NCBI GenBank assembly: GCA_002946415.1
Contig: NJPS01000046.1
Coordinates: forward strand, 806,001-870,000
Origin: Rutstroemia sp. NJR-2017a BVV2
Taxonomy: Eukaryota > Ascomycota > Leotiomycetes > Helotiales > Rutstroemiaceae
Direction: 5' to 3'
Length of the DNA stretch: 64,000 bases
The notes below the pieces were generated by a model, which saw only the letters and a list, made by a program, of their open reading frames with translations, was not told the DNA's origin and ran no database searches. Position numbers and translations under genes: made by a program. Below are positions 33,985 through 46,182 of this stretch, piece after piece (positions within the stretch are counted from its first letter, which is position 1; each line of letters starts with the position of its first letter).

Positions 33985-34407
33985 ATGCAGTCATCCACTC
34001 ATTCTCTCTCGTTTTGTTCAGACAAGCTGCTAGCCAGCGATTGTACCTTACATTTCCAACAATCGATTCGTTCCGGTGCTTCTTCCCTTTCGTCTTCTTG
34101 CATATCACCATCACACTCCTTGTCAACAACATATCCATATCCATTTTACCTCTTGTCCCGGACCACGTATTTTGTCTTTTTATCTTGCGAAGGATTGTCC
34201 CATCAGTACATCAGTCCATCAGTCCATCTTTCGGTATCGTACGAATTAATCCTATTCCGCTCTCTAATCGCGAGATTCGGGAACTACACGTCCCCACGTT
34301 CCTTCGAAGTGCCACTCCACTTCAATAAGCCATCAACCACTAAATTAATAGCGAGGGGAGCCCCGAAAGAGAAGACGCCGATCCCACAACCTTCAACTCG
34401 CAGATAA
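33985..34407 (+). other. ATG-initiated 140-codon ORF upstream of noxR
   Basis: Open from ATG at 33985 to a stop at 34407, ending 260 nt before the noxR start. The product is Ser/Pro-rich and matches nothing I recognise. It could be an upstream ORF in a long noxR leader, an unrelated short gene, or chance. No splice evidence links it to noxR. Confidence 0.3.
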
Positions 34408-34667
34408 CCGCCCAATACGAATTATATACATACAGATACAGAGAATTAATATTCGGTCTTCGAAGACGCAATCACCATCGCTGGACGGTTTTCCGAAGGA
34501 CACTTATTACAAACACTAGTTGCATTAATCGAGCATCTTCGCACGGCATATTCCAAAAGCACAACATATACACGGCTTGATCGCTGGTCGCTCACGAAGG
34601 CGACCAGCCACAGACAAATTTTCTACACACATACGCATATACATATAACTGAGGAGGAGAAGGCGTC

Positions 34668-36582
34668 ATGTCTCTGAAACAGGTCAGTAAGGGAGCAGAA
34701 TGAAGAAGGGGCGGGTTTTTCAAGCAAGTCCGTCGAAGTACTGACTATTTTTGCAGGAAATCGAGACTTGGGTCGCTGCCCTTGCTCGTTATGATAATAA
34801 TGAGTTCGACGACGCGTTGAAGGAATTCGATGGGATCGCAGATACCTCCAAGATTCTCTTCAATTGCGGTGTGATCCATGCGACACTGGGAGAGCATGAG
34901 AAAGCGGTTCGTACTCTACATTCCTGAGCAAGATTGCGTCCCGCGGAGAAGATTCTAATTCACCACAGGTTGAATGTTACCAGAAGGCGATTCGTCTAGA
35001 TCAATACCTCGCCGTGGCCTATTTCCAGCAGGGAGTTTCGAATTTCTTGGTGGGCGACTTCGAGGAGGCTCTGGCGAATTTCAACGATACGTTACTATAC
35101 CTGAGAGGGAACAGTATGATCGATTACGCTCAGCTCGGCCTACTCTTCAAGCTCTATTCTTGCGAAGTATTGTTTAATCGTGGATTGTGCTACATCTATT
35201 TGCAGCAGAAGGAGACAGGAATGCAGGACTTTTCATTCGCTGTCAAGGAAAAGGTGGTGGAAGATCACAATGTAATCGATGAGGCAATTCGTGATGAAGC
35301 CGAGGTATGAACATTCATTATGTGAGGTCCAGCGAAGACTCTCTAACTTTGATGCAGGGCTACACAGTTTTCTCGATTCCAGTCGGAGTCGTCTACAGAC
35401 CAAACCAGGCCAAGGTCAAGAACTTAAAGACTAAGGATTATTTGGGTAAGGCCCGATTAGTTGCTGCTTCTGATCGTGCGAATGCCTTCACTGGATTTGC
35501 TGGTTCTGAGTTAAAGAATGTATGTTGAGGCCCATCGTGACGGCGAGTGCATAGATAACTGACTTCTCTAGGCTGTCACAACGGTGAAGGATGACCGACC
35601 CGTAGAGAACTTGTCTTATGCTGCAACCAATCTCGTAAAGCCAAATCTTTCGAGTAAGAGACAGCAATCAGAACCGCCGCTTAACAGGAATGTATTCCCA
35701 CCTACCCCACCTCCTGAGACAGAGAAAGTTGCTCCACCGATGAGCCGTGGAGCCTCTGTCCGAAATGGAACGAAGCAGATGCCGGCAAAACTGAACATCG
35801 AGAAAGCACGCCCAATGGAAGGTTACGAGATCCGTGATAATGCAAGAAGTCCGCCAGACGCAAGACCTAGACTTGGTACACAACGGACAGCATCAGAACC
35901 AAGAGGGCCATCAACAAGACAGTATTCTACGAGAAGATCGGATTCCCGCTCACGACAACAGACTAGAAGAATGCCACCTACGCAAGAGGAAGATGACGAT
36001 TACCCTGAAGATCTTTATGACATGTACAGCTCAAGAAACTCCGGTGGAAGAAGTAAACGCTCAACCCGCAACAAATACATCGAAGAGGAAGACGAGTACG
36101 CAAGCGACTACGACGATGGTTCGTTTGATGAGGACGAATTCGAAATGGTCAACAGCCGTCCTCCACCACCTTCTCGCTCACGCACCACCTCATCGATTAA
36201 TGCTGGTGGTGGTGGTGGTCGGGGCAGCTCGCGACAGCCTGAAATCCGCAAAATCCGTGTCAAGGTCCATGCCGATGATGTTCGATATGTCATGATAGGC
36301 TCAGCAATCGAGTACCGTGATTTCGTCAACAAGATCAAAGACAAGTTCGGTATACGGGAAAGTTTCAAGATCAAGGTGCGCGACGAAGACGTGCCGAATG
36401 GTGATATGATCACGATGGGTGATCAGGATGATTTGGATATGGTCATTCAAAGCGTGAAGACAGACGCGAAGAGAGAACGCTTGGATATGGGGAAGATGGA
36501 AGTAAGTTTTATATCCCTAACCCCTTTTGCTGTTAATCCGCATACTTACACCAAACTACAGATCTGGGTACAAAAGATATAA
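34668..36582 (+). CDS. noxR: NADPH oxidase regulator NoxR (p67phox-like)
   Basis: Activates the NoxA/NoxB NADPH oxidases together with Rac; required in many moulds for sexual development and infection structures (family knowledge). Exons: 34668-34682, 34757-34906, 34969-35304, 35358-35519, 35572-36501, 36562-36582; 537 aa, all junctions in phase 0. TPR repeats fill residues about 1-165 (ILFNCGVIHATLGEHEKA, YFQQGVSNFLVGDFEEAL). The activation segment G-Y-T-V-F-S-I-P-V-G-V follows at about 168, with VKNLKTKDYLGKARL. A disordered, Arg/Ser- and acidic-rich middle leads to a C-terminal PB1 domain (about 447-531; IRKIRVKVHADDVRYVMIG). No SH3 domain, as expected for fungal NoxR. First exon codes only five residues. 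Confidence 0.94.
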
Positions 36583-37630
36583 CGACGGGCGTATGAGTGA
36601 GGGCAGTCAAGATAATGATGAACATTGATGACGACGACGATGATTTAAGAATGTGTTTAAGCATTATATCTCTATTTTCTCTTATTGGTTACTGTTACAG
36701 CAGCAAAACTTTTCCATGGTTTAAAAGATCTCTTTGTTTAAAAGATCTCTTTGTTGTTTATTTTTTTTTCCCTTTGGTCTTTGGACAACAGCACTATTTT
36801 TTGATACCACCTCTACTACTACTACACTATCTATTCTTATTTAGCGGAATTACAAAATGATTTTGTTGATCGACTCTGCTTCTATTTTATTGTTTCTACT
36901 TGTATATATATTGGTGTTAGAGAGGTGGGTAAAAGAAGACGGGAGTGAAGAATACGATTGTCCATTTTTTGCTTTTTGTTTTCTTCTTCTTTCGTTGGTT
37001 GGAGGATTTTATATGTGAGCTGAGGGAGGGAGGAAAATCATATCAGACCAGGTGTCTGTGACGTTTTCATGGTCTTGCGTGTTTTGTGTGGAGAGTTCGG
37101 TTTTGGGCGTTTGTGGGGCTTGTTGCTTTTGCTTTTTGATTTTGATTTTCTTGATGATGTGTGTGCTTGGGATGGAGGAAAGGAAGGGGAAGGAGAAGAT
37201 AGTTAGAGGAAGGGGAAAAGTAGTTGTTGTAATACTTTATGTTTTGGATAGCTGCTGGGAAATACATACATTATACATACATATACGTTTTATTGAGCTC
37301 AGCGTATATTTCGGATGAGTTGAGATCTCTGTGATGTGGATAGATATGATGGCTGTGTTTCGTGAGTCGTGTGCACAGGGAAGGTCTTTCATTTGCTGGG
37401 CTTATACTCGTACAGGGAGTGATAAGGAGAGATGGTTATCTGACTCTTGTTGTTCGTTCATCCATATATCTCGTTGGGGGTGGATTTTTGCTCAACACTG
37501 TTTGACATGAAGACACTGGAAGGAGGTTTGGATAATGTCAGAGCCTGAATTAAATAAAGATGCTCGTGGACATAAGTATTCTGCGCGCCTTCTCCAGAAG
37601 ACCACATCCAACTCCTCCCCTCCTCCCTCC
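36583..37630. other. Intergenic between noxR and HHE gene 3' ends
   Basis: Convergent 3' flanks, T-rich. Contains a 17-bp perfect tandem duplication (separate entry). No gene supported. Confidence 0.45.
36719..36752 (+). repeat. 17-bp perfect tandem duplication
   Basis: GTTTAAAAGATCTCTTT occurs twice head to tail with no mismatch, about 140 nt after the noxR stop, likely in its 3' UTR. Confidence 0.9.
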
Positions 37631-38557
37631 TCACATCGGCATCCTCCTCATCTCCTCCTTCGTCCAATACTTCCTCATATTCTCCGCCCCCAGCGTCTTC
37701 ACCTCCTGATCCAAATGCGTCCACAGCACCTCCCCCCACGTATCCATCTTCTCGCCCAGCGTCCTCAAACTCAGCTCCGTCTCTCCACTCCGGCATTGCT
37801 CCAGATACTCCTGGAACGCGTCCATCCCCGCATGGATCTCCTTGTGCTGCCGCAGCAGCTCGGCCGTGTTGCGGAACTCGGGCATCTTCTTCGCGAGCAC
37901 GGGGAATATGTGCTGCTCCTCGATCGAGTGGTGCGTGTGCAGGTGCGAGCAGAACTGCAGGCCCGTCTGCAGAAATTGCCGGAGAGATAGGTTTTTGGGC
38001 CGCGTGTTGTTGCGCGCGGCGGTGTGGAGGAGCGTCCAGGCTTGTCGGAAGTGGTTGTGCTGAGAGACAAGGGGATTAGTAGATGCGGGATTGGGGGGGG
38101 GGGAGTACTTTGAGAGCTCGGGGGCTAGGGGAAGTGAGCGCGGGCTGGGAATGGGGAATATACTTACAAAGTACTCCATATGATCAGCCATAGAGTTATA
38201 CACCTGGAAATCCGCGGCACTTAATTTTGGCAGGGGCTCTTCCTTCTTCTCCTCCTTTGGCGTTTCTTCTTTCGCAGATTCTTTCAACGCTTCTTCTCGT
38301 TTGTCATTCTTGCATAGTATCTCTTCTTCCTTCTCTGCCGGCTGTGCTAGGCGCTCAATCTCCTCTCTCGCAGACTCAGGGAGATTTGCGTCCGTCATGT
38401 TGAAAGCGACTGGTTGCGACTGAGACTGAAAGGTTGCGGACTGGCCCAAAGGTCGAATGTAGTTGCGATTGATATGTTTGGGTGGAAAGTTCAGACTCCG
38501 CTTGATTTGCCGGGCCGGATGTGATATATAGGAACGAGCGGAAAGGAGGACACGCAT
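37631..38557 (-). CDS. Hemerythrin-like HHE-domain protein
   Basis: HHE proteins form a four-helix bundle that can hold a di-iron centre for oxygen or redox sensing; the role of this one is unknown. Exons: 38557-38168 and 38059-37631; 272 aa. The intron (108 nt, GTAAGT...CAG) is in frame with no stop, so unspliced reading is possible but would insert 36 residues between DHMEYF and HNHFRQAW, breaking the first helix. Iron-ligand candidates: His in DHMEYF and HNHFRQ, the HLHTHHSIEEQHIFP run, LLRQHKEIHAGM and LWTHLDQEV. Residues 1-53 are basic and Ser-rich, resembling a mitochondrial presequence; an internal ATG at 38398 (M-T-D-A-N-L) would give a form without it. The frame upstream of 38557 has no ATG. 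Confidence 0.86.
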   Translation of the reverse strand: MRVLLSARSYISHPARQIKRSLNFPPKHINRNYIRPLGQSATFQSQSQPVAFNMTDANLPESAREEIERLAQPAEKEEEILCKNDKREEALKESAKEETPKEEKKEEPLPKLSAADFQVYNSMADHMEYFVSIFPIPSPRSLPLAPELSKYSPPPNPASTNPLVSQHNHFRQAWTLLHTAARNNTRPKNLSLRQFLQTGLQFCSHLHTHHSIEEQHIFPVLAKKMPEFRNTAELLRQHKEIHAGMDAFQEYLEQCRSGETELSLRTLGEKMDTWGEVLWTHLDQEVKTLGAENMRKYWTKEEMRRMPM

Positions 38558-39719
38558 TGAAGATGCAAATACATGATGGCGATGGCGGTGGTGGTGATTG
38601 TGCTGGGTGGACGTGCTTAGCAATTGCTGACCATTGTTTTTTTTTGGTATTGTTAATCGGTCGGTTGTCGGTGTTTGAGATAAGATAAGATTGTCCGGAC
38701 TGGTTGGTGGGGGGTGGGGTGAAGATCAATCAGTCTAAGCTTGTAGACTGCTTGTAAGTCTCACGACGTCTGTGTTACCGTATTCCATCTTATGAATATT
38801 TTATGTCTCCCTCCCCATTTTACGGAGTCCTTGGGAATCCTTTGTCTTTACGAGAGGGCTCCAAGATCGAACAGTATTTTCCGAGATGGTACTTTTCCTA
38901 GCAAGGGGACTAGTCAACTAGTACCGGGATAGTTCATTAGGAACGATCGTGACGACACGACTTGTAGTTCAAGTACTTCACGATGCCTCTTTCCCTACTA
39001 CTCTCCAATATCTACTGGGATAAACAGCTCCACATTGACAGTAAATCTGTGGAATTTATCGCCTAGTATCGCTTTGCAAGAGACGTCAAACCCGGCGTCA
39101 GGTTAAACGGGTTGACAGATATCCATTCCTTCAATTTCACGTTATGTTGGTGCCAAACATGGAGGGAGCAAAGCGTTGCGCGCATGTCAGCCGCGATGGA
39201 CATCCCACTTCAGAGAAAAGTTTGAGCTATGCCCTGGTCTAGTGCACCATTTTCGGTCTCTTAGCAGACTATGATGGATGTCATCGTCTCTGTTACCAAC
39301 ATATTTCTATTGCTTTGCTTGCGACGATTCGCATCGAACCGGCCAAATAGTGCTCAGAATACACTTTGGCATATCCCCACTTGGAGCTCCTCTATTATGA
39401 GTTTGCTTAGTAGTTCACTCAGCTAGGGTCCAAGGCTATAGGATTATATATAGGTTCCTTCTCAATGTAGTAAGTACTCGGTTCTTGTTCTGTAGCTTAC
39501 TATTTTAAGGTTATTTTTACTCTTCTATCCTGCTATCTGCTGGCGCATCTAGTCTTCAACACATCACTCATCTTTTATAGATACCTTCTGTGCGTTCTCA
39601 AGCCGTTAGCTTGCGATTCTCTATATATTATTATTTTCTTTCCCTTGGATAGACGTTTTCATACATACGTACATATATATACATACATAGCTAGAGCTAT
39701 CCAGCTCCCCATCCTCGCC
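38558..39719. other. Divergent intergenic region between HHE gene and GT8 gene
   Basis: About 1.2 kb containing both promoters. An ACTAGT-ca-ACTAGT palindromic pair lies near 38919-38932. No gene supported. Confidence 0.45.
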
Positions 39720-40937
39720 ATGGACTCCACGGCAACGACGACGACCACCACCACCACCAACACCGCATCCGCGACTCCACAGTCCAAATATGCCTACGCA
39801 ACCCTCGTAACCACCGGCAGCTACCTCCCCGGCGCCCTCCTCCTTGCACACACCCTCCACAAACACAAATCCCTCTACCCACTCATCCTCCTGCACGCCA
39901 ACCTCCCCTCTTCAGACCTCACTCTCCTCGAGCGCGAAGCCCAGCAAACCAACACCATCCTCAAGCCCACGACTCTCCTCAACATCAGCGAGGGATTCGG
40001 AGTTGCCGAGCGCTTCAAAGACACATGGACCAAGCTGCAGGTATTCGACCTCTGGCGCGACGGCTGGGAGCGCGTGTGTTTCCTCGACGCCGACATGCTT
40101 ATATTCCAGAACATGGACGAAGTGATGCAGTTCCCATTGCGGGGGTCGGAGCCCGGGGAACAGGGAAAGAGATTAGCTGCTACGCATGTCTGCGTGTGCA
40201 ATCTAGATAACGACGACTGGGCGCCGACGGACTGGAAGAAGGAGAATTGCGCGTACACAGGATTTGCGCATCCCGAAGCGCTGGAGCATCCGCCTCTTGT
40301 GCCGAAGACTGGGGAGGGGAAGAAAACACACACGTTACTGAACGGGGGTATGTTTCTGTTCGAGCCGAGCGAAGCGACATGGAACGATATGTGGAAGTTT
40401 GTAGCGGAGCACAAAGCCGAGTTGAGGAATTACCAGTTTCCGGATCAGGACTTGCTGGCAGAGTGGTGGAGGGATAGGTGGTATGCTGTCGGGTGGAAAT
40501 ACAACGCTTTGAAGACGTGGAGGTACTGGCATCCGGATATGGTGAGTGCGGCTAGCTAGCCCCTGATCCTCTCGTCTGGCTATCTACTATCCGGAGTTAA
40601 TCACTAACAATCAAAACCCCCCCAGTGGCGCGACGACCAAGTCTCCTGTCTCCACTACATCGTCGACAAGCCCTGGAGCAAGCGCATTGGCGCGGATGGC
40701 AAAGCGGGGTATCTGGGGAAGGATGGGGAAACGCATAGGTGGTGGTGGGAGGAGTACGAGATATGGAGGCAGGAACGAGAAGATAGGAAAGAGGGGGCGA
40801 TATTGAATTTGATGAACGGGTTGGTTGCTAGCCCTTTGGGTGAAGAGGAGGAGGAGGACAGCGCGCTTCAAGAGGAGTTATCTGAGAAGATAGACGGCGT
40901 TAATGAGGTGGATAGTCAAGCGATCAAAGTGCGGTAG
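39720..40937 (+). CDS. Glycosyltransferase family 8 (glycogenin/galactinol-synthase-like)
   Basis: Likely retaining glycosyltransferase using a UDP-sugar; acceptor unknown. Exons: 39720-40541 and 40626-40937; 377 aa. Donor GTGAGT directly after an ATG codon, acceptor CCCCAG. Residues 5-20 are a Thr-rich run. GT8 features: AYATLVTTGSYLPGALLLAH at the N-terminus, KLQVFDLWRDGWERVCFLDADM with the metal-binding D123-A-D125, LLNGGMFLFEPSE, and FPDQDLLAEWW. After splicing, W-R-D-D-Q-V-S-C-L-H-Y leads to PWSKR, also typical. The last 70 residues are acidic and poorly structured. It lacks the long C-terminal linker of animal or yeast glycogenins, so a galactinol-synthase-like or uncharacterised fungal GT8 is more likely. 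Convergent with Yak1. Confidence 0.92.
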
Positions 40938-41750
40938 CGGAGACCTCAGCGGGTGGACAGTAGTATAGTTGGGCAACCTTATTATTACTGTAGCGAAAAA
41001 GGATCATCCTATTTAGGTATACAGTACAACTCCCTATGCATAAAGCATTTCCTATTATACAAACAAGCACAGCTTCAAAAGTCACATCTCATCTCATATC
41101 AGAAATACATAAGGGAGAGAAAAAAAAGACTCCATCGTGCTCAGCGCTCGTACTATATTTTCTCCGCTTTCTGTTTTTCACATCTCGCTGTATAATCATC
41201 TCCATCTGCATCCCCTCGCCCTCATCCCCACCCTCACCATCCCACGCCCATCCATGCGATAACCTGTAGATATACATGAAGTGAATGAACTTCCGAGTAG
41301 CAAAAAAGAAATAGAAATAGAAAGTCATCCAAATGCTCATCCCCCCTCTCCGTCCTTCAAATATCCGTCATCGCTGTTTTTGAAGTGACAGCAACTCAAC
41401 GTCCGTTCATGCCTCTACCCTGATTATTCCCATGATCAATCCTCTTCCTTCCTTATGCAGAACTCGTTCGCTACTTCCGTCTGTGTGCACTTCAAGCCAA
41501 AGTGCTATATGACGGCAAATTACAAACACACAAAGTCCTGCTCAAATTTGGGTATCATGATTTTCAATTTCCAGTCCTTTCGACAACAGCACCTTATCAG
41601 AATAGTGTGTGTGAACATGAACAAACACTAGCAGTGCGAAGTCTCTGAGCTCGTGATGCTATTGCGAGTTTTTTTACATTTGGCGCGATAGCCTGAATGG
41701 TCGCATCGATCATCATACCTCTTCATGCAGCTTCGTAGTTACTTTGAAGC
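40938..41750. other. Intergenic between GT8 and YAK1 3' ends
   Basis: Convergent 3' flanks of about 0.8 kb. No gene seen. Confidence 0.45.
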
Positions 41751-44694
41751 TCAATGCCACTGGTTCTGTCCCATAAACCCCTCTTCTAATGTTCGATCCT
41801 CTAGATTCCGAATGAAATCTCGGTTTCGTGTAGGAGCTTGTCCGCCCTGTGCAGCTCTACTGCCCCGCCTTCGTGCACTACCTGGGTTTCCATCAGGTAC
41901 TCCATCGGGGGGCGGGGGGTAATAGGCAGGACTGGGCTGCAAGCGAATCGGCTGGCTAGGATCAAGATGACTTGCAACCCTTTGGATGGTCACAGGAATG
42001 CCTCCTTGCTGCACCTCCATTGTGGAAGCACGTTGTCGTCCAGATCTCATAGTAGCCTGTGCATAAAGACTCTGCGATTGTTGAGAAGGTCCAGCTCCAT
42101 ACTGTGCGGGTGGCATCTGTGCTGACGGCTGTCCCATCATGCCCATTTGGCCATACGAGCTCCCTTGTTGTGTAGGATACGGAGGTGGAGCACCTTGATG
42201 ATTGTTATTAGGGGCGTACATGTTGTTATTGTTGTTGTAAATCGGAGGAGCCTGGGTTTGTGGAACTTGGGAGTATGAACCCAGAGGTACTCCAGCATTG
42301 TATGATGCTTGAGCTGCGGAATGAGCCTGGGAATGAGCTTGAGCTTGTGCTGCCTGTGCTCGCTGCTTGCTTAATGCTTCAGCCTGCTGTTGCTGCGTCG
42401 TTCCAGGTGCCGGGGATCTATTGATGGCACTCGCCTTAAGGTTCATAGGCGGCACAAATGGTCCAGTGAACTTTTGCTGTGTGATGAAAGGATGTAATTT
42501 TGCTTGCTGTGGTGACCATCGCTCTAAGGGGTTAATATTGAGCAAGCCGCGAACAAAGTCGATGAATGCGACTCGGTTGTTCATTTCTGACGTTAAGTGG
42601 TTAGCTAACGATTTACAGCTGCTGGACAGATAACTTACCTCTTTCTATCTCATTGGGCTTCATGTTCTTCCGTGGCATCGCGTAGGAGCGGATGATCTCA
42701 GGTAGAGTAGTTGCTTGGAAATACTTCTTGCTCGGTTGCTCCTTAGTTCCATGCTCACGCGAATACTGCTCCATCGATTTGAGGTGGTAAGTTCTCCTTC
42801 CGTAGTCGTCCACATCGTGTCTCTTCTCAAAGAACTCCCCGGACTGCTTTCCCATTTCGAGCATCCAATTTGGTGGGTTGCCAAGCATTTCCACGATCCG
42901 CGAGACCTGATTGTATTCTGATGATCCGGGGAATAATGGAAGCCCCAAGAATAACTCCACTACAATACATCCTAGAGACCACATATCAATAGCTGAAGAG
43001 TATGGTAATCCAAGTAACACTTCGGGAGATCGGTAGAACCTAGACTGAATGTACGTGTAAACCGTCTGCCGTTCATCGCAAGCTGATCCAAAGTCGATAA
43101 TTTTAATAATGGGGCTCTCTAGATTTTTGAGCAAGATATTCTCGGGCTTCAAATCGCAATGTATCAGTCGAGCTTTGTTGAGCAAGCTCAAGCCGTTCAG
43201 TAGTTGCTGGGCGAACACCCGCACAAGTGTTGTGCTTAAACCTCTGAACTGGTTTTGTTTGATCAACTCGTACAGATTAACACTCAGCAATTCGAAAACC
43301 AGGCAGAGATGCTGGCGATGGATGAAGGTATCTTTCAGTCGGAGGAGGTGGTGATCATCATTTTTATCGAGCTTGGTATTAAGCTGCAGGTACAGGGTTA
43401 GCTAATGTGTGAAGCCGCACAATAAATCGAACTTACAAGATCCAGAACTGAGACCTCCATCATACTTTGGTTGAAGTAGGCAGTTCTGTTCTTAACCACC
43501 TTCACTGCCACAACTTCCTGAGTCTTCAAGTTTTGGCACTTGACGACTTGTCCAAAGGTACCTTGGCCAAGAACATCGAGAATAAGGTAACGGTTCCTGC
43601 TTATTCGTTAGCACTTCCAGGATGTCTCAATGCGCGGACACAAAACATACTTGTGGCCAGTTTCTTCCGACCCCAGAATGTCGTTCACGTATAATATGTA
43701 ATCGCTGTCTTCATTATCAAACCCGTCGTTCTTTACGCCCTTACTCGGCTTCGTAAGCACCCTTCGCGGATTTCGGGAGGACTCATATTTGAAACTGGGG
43801 TTGCATATTCGATAAGTCGATGGGAGATGGCTTGTGAGGGCTTGGAGTGGCTGGATCGTATAGAATTAGCACGAAACTGAATATCACATAGGTGATGCCT
43901 TGAACCAAACTTACACTTATGAATCCACCTTCTGGGTTTGCTCTACGGAAGGCGGGCTGCGCATTAACTTTCGGTCGCAGGTCGTTCGTAGTACGCACTT
44001 TCGTAAATTCTGGAACAGGGCCTCTTCCTGGAGGACCTTGCGCTGATTGAGGTACCGGTCGTCGGGGAGATTTAGCGTCGTTGTTGCCAAACACCGCATT
44101 TAGCTGTGCCGTTGCAGATGTTGGATAACTCTCATTGTTGTTATTGGAAGAGAATGGTTGAATTGGTGGCAGTGTTTGACGATTCGAGTAGTAAGAAGTC
44201 GGAGAAGCGTAGGATATGGATTTGGAGGGAGATTGACGGTTGGCAGATGCCGGCGACATGTACTGACCTGAACTCTGCGGTGTCTGCTGCGACGTGCTAT
44301 ATGGTGAGGTTGGCGATAGAGTCTCCATGGGAGAGTATCGCTGAGCTGCAGCAGAAGGCTCTTGTTGTGAGTGGTTCGATAATCCTCGACTACCTGACAG
44401 ATGCTGTTGATGATGAGGGCGCATAGGATACTTCATATTGTAAGCGTCGCCAGAATCTTGCATGGCTACATCCCCGTTCCCGTCCCTCATGTGTGGTGTC
44501 GTAGGAGAAGCAGCAAGAGATTGAGGATGTGATCCCAGACCTCCTTGATATTGATCGAATGTAAAACCTGCGGGAGGTTGGGTTTGGGGGTTTGGGTTAT
44601 AATCTCTAGCCATTTGTGGATGAGTTGGTGGGGGGTTTCCGTTGTGCCTTCTTGCAGAACCCGATGGGTCAGAATAATTCTGCCACTGGTCCAT
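41751..44694 (-). CDS. YAK1: Dual-specificity protein kinase Yak1 (DYRK family)
   Basis: Stress- and nutrient-responsive kinase opposing PKA/TOR growth signals. Exons: 44694-43915, 43850-43651, 43596-43437, 43383-42639, 42586-41751; 906 aa, all introns with GTAAGT or GTATGT donors. The N-terminal 260 residues are Pro/Gln/Ser-rich and disordered. The Yak1-specific lead-in (PLQALTSHLPSTYRICNPSF, then KYESSRNPRRVLTKPSKG) precedes the kinase domain. Kinase motifs: GQGTFGQVV, VAVKVV, IHCDLKPEN, DFGSA, and the activation-loop Y-T-Y followed by IQSRFYRSPEVLLG, where the second Tyr is the autophosphorylation site of DYRKs. The Yak1 end signature HPFITQQKFTGPFVPPM closes it. The C-terminal tail is Gln/Ala-rich. 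Divergent from Rad26. Confidence 0.96.
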
Positions 44695-45257
44695 TTTGAC
44701 GATTCGGTGGAGATTGTTTCAAGACTGTGAGTGGGGATAGAGAGGATGTTGGGCACGATTGTCGGCTTCTGAGGTAGTGCGTAAAGCACGAGATTGGAGC
44801 GTCGCAGAGTTGTAGTCGAAAGAGCTCACTCATCACCCAATGAATGGGAATGGATGAACGCGTCGCAAAAAAACCCAAATGAGACCTCTCTAGAGGGAGG
44901 ACAGAGCCCTGTTTGATAGATAAATTCCCAGTGTTTATCAACGATTCATGGTGAATTGTGAGGGGGAAGAAAAACAAAGATTGGGGGTGGTATAGAGATA
45001 ATTATTATTCAGTAGTCGGTATTCAGAAGTACGAGTAATCGTGGTGAAATTCGAGGAATGGGTGGATGATGGATGATGCAGCAATGGCTGCAATGTGATC
45101 GGCCCACACTCCCGCTTTGCTAGGTTGAAACTGGCAGGCCTGGGTAGTAGGTACTGTTTTGTTACACTAGCGGAACGAGCTGAGCTGTGGATGAAAGTGG
45201 CAGATGGGCGGGCCTTTTCACTGTACCAGATCTCTTAAGAAGAATATTTGGCATGAA

Positions 45258-45289
45258 TAGATTCATAGATTCGTAGATTCATAGATTCC
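45258..45289 (+). repeat. (TAGATTCN)4 tandem array
   Basis: Four 8-bp units TAGATTCA/G/A/C in a row. Confidence 0.85.
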
Positions 45290-45410
45290 CAATACGATCG
45301 CTGAGATACAGAATATTGCCGGTTCTAGGGGTACGACACCCATCTACGCGCTGTGAGCGTCGGGAGATGGGTATAAATAGAGGTGCAAAGTCCAATAACA
45401 AGGCACTGGC

Positions 45411-45439
45411 ATGCTGCAATGCTGCAATGCTGCAATGCT
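45411..45439 (+). repeat. (ATGCTGCA)3.6 tandem array
   Basis: Three perfect 8-bp units plus a partial fourth. Confidence 0.88.
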
Positions 45440-45907
45440 TCCAAAGAGTTATCTCACTATATCACTGCAACATTGGGAGGTGGCGAGTGGAACGTCCGCC
45501 CCAGGTTATAATAGCAGTAGCTGAGGAATATAAAGTATGCTCGTCCCCTACCAAGTCAAGGCGCGACCGGCAAATTTGCCAATACGAAGAAACAGCATCA
45601 GAAAGCCAAGTCTACTTCGTAGAAAGACCAGATCCCTCAGGGTCCCGTCAAAGGATTGACTCAACGTCTTTGCCGTTGTCATTGGGGGCCGGCTCTTCTC
45701 ATGGACACAGCACAGTAAGCATTCATTGTCCATCGTCCCTTTTAGTGTCTCTCCTGACAATGGGACAACTCACCCGTACCCCCTTTTGTGGTGGTCCCGT
45801 CTTTTCCCCGGATATCTGAACTGTGAGTGATAAATGTGTAGGGTGTCCGTCCTCTGTACAGCACCCAGCCGTCGACCATCGACCCTTCGGGACACGACAA
45901 TGATGCA

Positions 45908-45931
45908 GTCGAGAAGTCGAGAAGTCGAGAA
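45908..45931 (+). repeat. (GTCGAGAA)3 tandem array
   Basis: Three perfect 8-bp units. Confidence 0.85.
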
Positions 45932-46182
45932 TCGGAAGGATGACGTTATTAGCGAATGCATTGGATCACATTTGATCTGATCATCAGAAATTTCCCCTCC
46001 AAAGTCTTAAAGATAAGTACCAGACTCGATATGTCCGTGGTACGGTGAGAGAAATGACAAAGCCGGCCATGTGAAATTGATCCAAGTCAATGCACGTGAA
46101 AATTTGAAACATAAAATCATGTTGCTGACTAACTTAAGGCTCCTGAGGCTAGACCTTAAGGCTGGAGGCAGATAATTTATGA

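Noticed and set aside
39301..39360. Segment on the minus strand resembling a tRNA B box (GGTTCGATGCG)
   Set aside because: No A box or cloverleaf arms could be fitted around it.
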